Positions 6,001 through 6,494 of a stretch of 6,494 bases of DNA are shown in pieces (the first letter of the stretch is position 1; every line of letters starts with the position of its first letter). The DNA lies in contig CALABM010000015.1 of the NCBI GenBank assembly GCA_937885815.1, forward strand, positions 1 to 6,494. Direction: 5' to 3'. Origin of the DNA: an uncultured Verrucomicrobiales bacterium (lineage in GTDB: Bacteria; Verrucomicrobiota; Verrucomicrobiia; Verrucomicrobiales; Akkermansiaceae). A model generated the notes under the pieces. It saw nothing but the letters and a program-made list of their open reading frames with translations. It did no database searches and had not been told where the DNA came from. Both the position numbers and the translations under genes were made by a program.

Positions 6001-6494
6001 GTAAGATTAAGGCCAATGCCGGTGATATTACCGTGGCTTACACAGGTGAGGGCGGCAATACCGTTAAAGCTGTAGAGCTTTCCAATGGTGCTGAACTGCG
6101 TGTGGCTGAGGGCGCTGCCCTGAATATCAGCAACAGCTCCGTGGAAATCAGCGGGCGTTCCGCAACGGCCTCCATGTCCACCACGGCTAGCTCTGCTACC
6201 ACTTACTCCGTATCTTCCACGGAGTTTGACCTGACGGATGCCCACGTGACCTACACCGGTGAGGAGGCTACCATCAGCAACAAGCTCACAAACTCCTCCA
6301 TCGAGAACGCCGGTAGCGGTACTCTGACGGTGGATAACGCTGGGAATACGCTTACTGGTGTACATGCTACGGGTGGAAGCGTGAAGTTGTTCGCGGATTC
6401 CGTGCTGGATTTGGCGGAACTGGAAATCGCTACCAGCCTGTCCGTATCGGCCTATTCTCAGCTGAACGAGAGCGTGTCGGAAGAAGCTCGCATC
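1..6494 (+). CDS. Giant PATR-repeat autotransporter-like surface protein, partial at both ends
   Basis: The frame starting at base 3 is open for all 2164 codons to the window edge, and bases 1-2 are the end of a preceding codon. No start, ribosome binding site, signal peptide or stop is present, so the gene extends both ways. Composition is typical of a secreted beta-solenoid: rich in Gly, Ala, Ser, Thr, Asn and Asp, short alternating hydrophobic strands, no membrane segment, and only two Cys (codons at 2526 and 5523). PATR-type repeats occur at 1071, 2268, 4146, 5280, 5949 and 6309. Tryptophan boxes at 2766 and 4575 divide it into three modules. Known of the family: PATR repeats sit in passengers of type V autotransporters and help form or export a right-handed beta-helix. 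Inferred: an extracellular or cell-surface protein, possibly an adhesin or structural fibre. No catalytic motif is visible and the ligand is unknown. Leu and Ser codons TTA, CTA and TCA become very rare after base 3009. The family call is firm; the export route is an inference because the C-terminus is missing. Confidence 0.9.
102..530 (+). repeat. ~143-residue solenoid unit, copy 1 (GVLAL / RLGG / NDFTG)
   Basis: Residues 34-176. The order of landmarks is GVLALT (34), LNLTG then LIIG (46-57), VWRLGGGTGTLNV (85-97), LTG (101), GTVHLTNTANDFTGDIFI (117-133) and DGALGNAKVLI (144-154). The layout GVLAL, R-L-G-G, TVxLTNTxNxFTG, ALG is one I recognise from Verrucomicrobiota and Lentisphaerota PATR proteins, where a YRLGGGGGTL element precedes an N-T-Y-T-G repeat. 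The next GVLAL begins exactly 429 bases later, which defines the unit length. The sequence before base 102 (FIAIEGQ to IKLGSN) resembles the tail of an earlier copy, so the tandem probably continues to the left. The role is structural, as beta-helix passenger rungs. Confidence 0.7.
531..914 (+). repeat. ~143-residue solenoid unit, copy 2 (GVLAL / RFGG / DAYEG)
   Basis: Residues 177-304. The same landmarks recur in order: GVLALAT (177), LDLTGANVSLG (187-197), DYTYTGAL (201-208), GYRFGGSGNLTI (215-226), SVTFARKDAYEGSI (247-260), then AGAGFNLD. It is more diverged than copy 1. The R-x-G-G motif is 39 bases closer to GVLAL, and NDFTG is replaced by DAYEG. The first 12 bases of the two GVLAL segments (102 and 531) are identical. 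The right boundary is uncertain because no third GVLAL follows, so I ended it after the LYTD strand. The exposed RGD-containing stretch lies inside this copy. Confidence 0.6.
822..830 (+). other. RGD tripeptide in a His-rich loop
   Basis: Residues 274-276 read Arg-Gly-Asp within KHSRGDIGVHVGH. Three histidines fall within 12 residues (codons at 816, 840, 849) in a protein otherwise poor in His. The local charge and polarity suggest a loop leaving the solenoid. RGD is a known integrin-recognition motif and occurs in some autotransporter passengers such as pertactin. A three-residue match in more than 2000 residues is easily chance, so any binding role is speculative. Confidence 0.35.
1071..1172 (+). 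repeat. PATR beta-strand repeat, copy 1 (module A)
   Basis: Residues 357-390. The first half LVKTGSGTLTM matches the PATR consensus L-x-K-x-G-x-G-T-L-x-L. The second half, WAGGLTISQGTVVA, matches the Y-x-G-x-T-x-I-x-x-G-T-L end, with Trp replacing the usual Tyr. Preceding strands (LLLLEVSEGANSSIADGVL) resemble the S-G-x-I-x-G segment that normally leads in. Known of the family: the repeat forms one or more beta-helix coils near the export-proximal side of passengers. This is one of the two clearest copies in the window. Confidence 0.8.
1173..1880 (+). other. Irregular beta-solenoid stretch of module A with a Tyr cluster
   Basis: Residues 391-626. There is no canonical PATR, but short strands separated by Gly/Asn/Asp turns continue, for example GTVVLNSGG and VFNGTVHLQD (around 443-472). 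A tyrosine cluster occurs between bases 1431 and 1472: LYVGKLSYNFGYEGY has four Tyr and one Phe in 15 residues, unusual for this protein. Later strands (STVYGNITLADDAMIAS) keep the solenoid pattern. I recognise no separate domain, and no catalytic residues stand out. Confidence 0.5.
1881..2081 (+). repeat. Degenerate repeat with ALGxGxV element
   Basis: Residues 627-693. LTFGGNEGMTI is followed by DNTFGNLVI in the N-T-x-x-G position, then ALRLNGG, and finally ALGMGQVTLNDGLIL (677-691). The A-L-G-x-G-x-V-x-x-x-x-G-x-x-L element commonly follows PATR cores in these giant proteins and is related to DGALGNAKVLI at base 432. The DNTFGNL match is weaker than in the canonical copies, so this is called as a diverged member of the family. 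Confidence 0.5.
2268..2384 (+). repeat. PATR-like repeat, degenerate (module A)
   Basis: Residues 756-794. It reads VAGSGALNLGDGSQVIL, then ASFTGNIVAGAGAALTL. The spacing of the S-G-x-L, G-x-x-x-x-L and S-F-T-G-N-I segments follows PATR. The usual Lys of the K-x-G-x-G core is replaced (LNLGDGSQ), and the terminal G-T-L is GAALTL. It is preceded by two strand pairs, LTGTVTAAGDLNLATA and GVLHLAGG, of the same style. Confidence 0.6.
2508..2762 (+). other. Module-end cassette 1 (YTLISG ... KLILVV)
   Basis: Residues 836-920. SLTLCFDFS leads through strands to SGEYTLISGNLGTGSF and then ENGKLILVVGG, immediately before the tryptophan box. A Y-T-L-I-x-G segment followed by a hydrophobic G-x-L-x-L-x-V strand is the usual ending of a PATR passenger segment in this type of protein. 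A matching cassette, weakly similar in sequence, precedes the second tryptophan box. It contains the first of the two Cys codons, at 2526. Confidence 0.55.
2766..2822 (+). other. Tryptophan box 1, start of module B
   Basis: Residues 922-940 read RLYWSSAAGTTQNWNAANW, with Trp at 925, 935 and 940. The pattern Y-W-x(n)-G-x-x-x-x-W-N-x-x-N-W is recurrent in PATR-containing proteins, where it opens a new segment and is followed by a strand ending in a Val/Tyr-rich turn (here NTVAYSGSQEVVL). It divides module A from module B. The first Trp lies exactly 603 residues before the equivalent Trp of box 2. The role is presumably structural, a cap or hinge between solenoid segments; this is inferred. Confidence 0.7.
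3048..3329 (+). repeat. Four exact 19-residue solenoid rungs plus one leading 18-residue rung
   Basis: Four consecutive 57-base units start at 3102, 3159, 3216 and 3273. They read GATLAADITAENNSNVVLN, GATLNGNISLTNSEADINQ, SSVNGNIAVNEGSALSLEE and TTLRGEVKLGADTRIIAAN. Shared positions are a small or hydroxyl residue at 2-3, an aliphatic at 4, an aliphatic at 8 and at 10 (or a small residue in the first unit), and a hydrophobic near 15-17. An 18-residue relative, NSTFSEDVLVNDGTLRVT, sits just upstream at 3048. Such a fixed period with no insertions is what one coil per repeat of a beta-helix predicts. The DNA is well diverged between units, so this is an old repeat and not a recent duplication. 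Confidence 0.65.
3330..4145 (+). other. Beta-solenoid body of module B
   Basis: Residues 1110-1381. Strand-turn pattern continues without a canonical PATR: AQISGSFNTADGNRL, then VTLDGKVSLDSLSVDGG, then NFSGSIAL at 3783-3806, which occupies the N-x-x-G-x-I position of a degenerate PATR. QWGSDSNAPGTVGTV (around 1343-1357) and SGSDYTFYGEV lead into the PATR at 4146. No separate domain or enzymatic motif is recognised. It is probably the repetitive stalk of module B. Confidence 0.5.
4146..4247 (+). repeat. PATR beta-strand repeat, copy in module B
   Basis: Residues 1382-1415. NLNLVKSGEGKQTF matches the L-x-K-x-G-x-G start with KQT replacing T-L-T. It continues GAFNGSIEILEGTLAF, matching the N-x-x-x-G-x-I-x-I-x-x-G-T-L end. 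Overall length (34 residues) equals the copy at 1071. The upstream YGEVMGNLNL corresponds to the S-G-x-I-S-G lead-in of the family. Confidence 0.75.
4359..4571 (+). other. Module-end cassette 2 (NFSINGTSL ... FSYTVED)
   Basis: Residues 1453-1523. LSFTNDSVLALGNL, then DNFSINGTSLSDMGRVTL, then GGSFSYTVED, directly before box 2. The position, length and closing hydrophobic strand match cassette 1 ahead of box 1, although residue identity is low. Segments of this type commonly close PATR passengers just before the next W-N-G-G box. The recurrence supports a multi-module protein in which the cassette and the tryptophan box travel together. Confidence 0.55.
4575..4637 (+). other. Tryptophan box 2, start of module C
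   Basis: Residues 1525-1545. DLVWNGGETGTWND carries Trp at 1528 and 1536, and a third Trp is at 1545. This is the more canonical form, L-x-W-x-G-G-x(n)-G-x-W-x(n)-W. It is followed by FTNNDNVLFNSNANLEL, which fits the usual F-x-N-x-D-x-V-x-F-x segment after such boxes. It opens the third module, which is still unfinished after 640 residues at the window edge. Confidence 0.75.
4638..5162 (+). other. First beta-strands of module C
   Basis: Residues 1546-1720. Regular short strands dominate: NLELEGNIIVNNMRL, SLVTKGSLTVAGELTVG, ASSIVVGDGATLIM and GNVVLNLGMDNGVGFDLSG, then DITVATGRLQVNQS. These look like beta-helix coils leading to the PATR at 5163. I see no separate domain, and no sequence distinct from the surrounding solenoid. 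Confidence 0.5.
5163..5384 (+). repeat. Best canonical PATR, with lead-in strands (module C)
   Basis: Residues 1721-1794. The lead-in LVFNGNGTVLNNDIVLG and then SGTIAGVISGNASFT matches the family pattern of N-N-x-I-x-L strands followed by S-G-V-I-S-G. The core KAGAGTLTF, then NTYTGTTTISGGKLIL (1764-1790), is almost identical to the consensus K-x-G-x-G-T-L-x-L, N-T-Y-T-G-x-T-x-I-x-G-G-x-L. Of all the repeats here, this one most firmly fixes the family assignment. Confidence 0.88.
5385..5948 (+). other. Beta-solenoid body of module C, conserved-looking segment
   Basis: Residues 1795-1982. Strands include GTLEVANGTTLVNNG, then SCVLKGAITVNNGAVLTF, GGTIDFGNTRQTIAGWTL and LTLKNGAQLLGEGGSYG. The last part, STINVTSGANSIAANMRLR then VSEGASLDVSGRMHSDS, resembles segments I associate with PATR proteins in which NxIxAxIRLR and S-G-x-x-H-S-D-S precede a K-x-G-x-G repeat, as here at 5955. 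That resemblance is from memory and unverified. The second Cys codon is at 5523. Confidence 0.45.
5949..6041 (+). repeat. PATR-like repeat, variant (module C)
   Basis: Residues 1983-2013. VVKNGAGSATIS retains the K-x-G-x-G core, but T-L-T is replaced by SATIS. Instead of N-T-Y-T-G there is QVMLGKIKANAGDITVAY. The core is recognisable while the second half is strongly diverged, so it is called as a variant. Confidence 0.6.
6159..6221 (+). other. Ser/Thr/Ala-rich low-complexity segment
   Basis: Residues 2053-2073. Of 21 residues, 14 are Ser or Thr and four are Ala, with no Gly and no clear strand periodicity. It lies between NISNSSVEISG and the next repeat. It may be a flexible linker or an exposed loop, and a possible glycosylation target if the organism modifies surface proteins. 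That role is a guess. Confidence 0.45.
6309..6389 (+). repeat. PATR-like repeat near right edge
   Basis: Residues 2103-2129. AGSGTLTVDN, then GNTLTGVHATGGSVKL. The G-S-G-T-L-T start and the N-T-x-T-G centre are both kept, but the usual Lys before the first Gly is replaced (ENAGSG). It is preceded by KLTNSSIENAG. After it, SVLDLAELEI and SLSVSAYSQL continue the strand pattern to the window edge, with no stop. Confidence 0.55.

Noticed and set aside
4902..6365. A 487-codon open frame on the minus strand, the longest start-to-stop frame in the window
   Set aside because: It is in exact codon register with the sense gene (6363-6365 is a sense codon). In that register an antisense stop arises only where the sense codon is TTA, CTA or TCA. 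Its stop at 4902 is a sense TCA, and no such codon occurs from there to the window edge. Its product is a low-complexity Gly/Ile/Thr/His-rich string with no recognisable domain, so it is a shadow of codon bias.
1..6494. Very frequent GCCGGT and ACCGGT hexamers, considered as an uptake or recombination signal
   Set aside because: The occurrences I checked are in frame as Ala-Gly or Thr-Gly codon pairs, on the coding strand of a Gly-rich protein. Codon and dipeptide preference explains them.
1..6494. Possible phase-variation tracts or CRISPR-like direct repeats
   Set aside because: The longest homopolymer I noticed is five G near 1240, and there are no extended short tandem repeats. Protein repeats are diverged at DNA level, and no repeat-spacer pattern with conserved repeats exists.

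Overview
The whole window is one reading frame on the + strand. Read from base 3, it runs 2164 codons to base 6494 with no stop codon. Neither end of the gene is inside the window, so the protein is longer than 2164 residues. Every other reading frame, including a long one on the minus strand, is best explained as a shadow of this gene. I see no RNA gene, intergenic gap, promoter, terminator, CRISPR array or mobile element. Residue numbers below are window-relative: residue n begins at base 3n.

The protein is rich in Gly, Ala, Ser, Thr, Asn, Asp and short beta-branched strands. It has only two cysteines. It carries repeated variants of the autotransporter-associated beta-strand repeat (PATR), best seen at 5280-5378 (KAGAGTLTF followed by NTYTGTTTISGGKL). 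This marks it as the passenger of a giant secreted or surface protein with a right-handed beta-helix fold, probably exported by type V secretion. The signal peptide and any C-terminal barrel or other anchor would lie outside the window.

The protein is modular. Module A (bases 3-2762, left end missing) has two tandem copies of a ~143-residue unit marked by GVLAL and R(L/F)GG, an RGD tripeptide, a canonical PATR and a degenerate PATR. It ends in a short cassette. Module B (about 2766-4574, 603 residues) opens with a tryptophan box, contains four exact 19-residue solenoid rungs and a PATR, and ends in a similar cassette. Module C (4575 to the right edge) opens with a second tryptophan box, contains the best PATR, and runs into Ser/Thr-rich sequence and further PATR-like repeats.

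Organism: chains of PATR units punctuated by a W-x(n)-W-N-x(n)-W box are familiar from Verrucomicrobiota (Akkermansia and relatives) and Lentisphaerota. GC hand-counted on a few lines varies between about 45 and 58 percent, mostly low-to-mid 50s, which does not conflict with this. A gut Verrucomicrobium is my best guess at moderate confidence. Nothing in the window proves it. This is one structural gene, not a multi-gene system.
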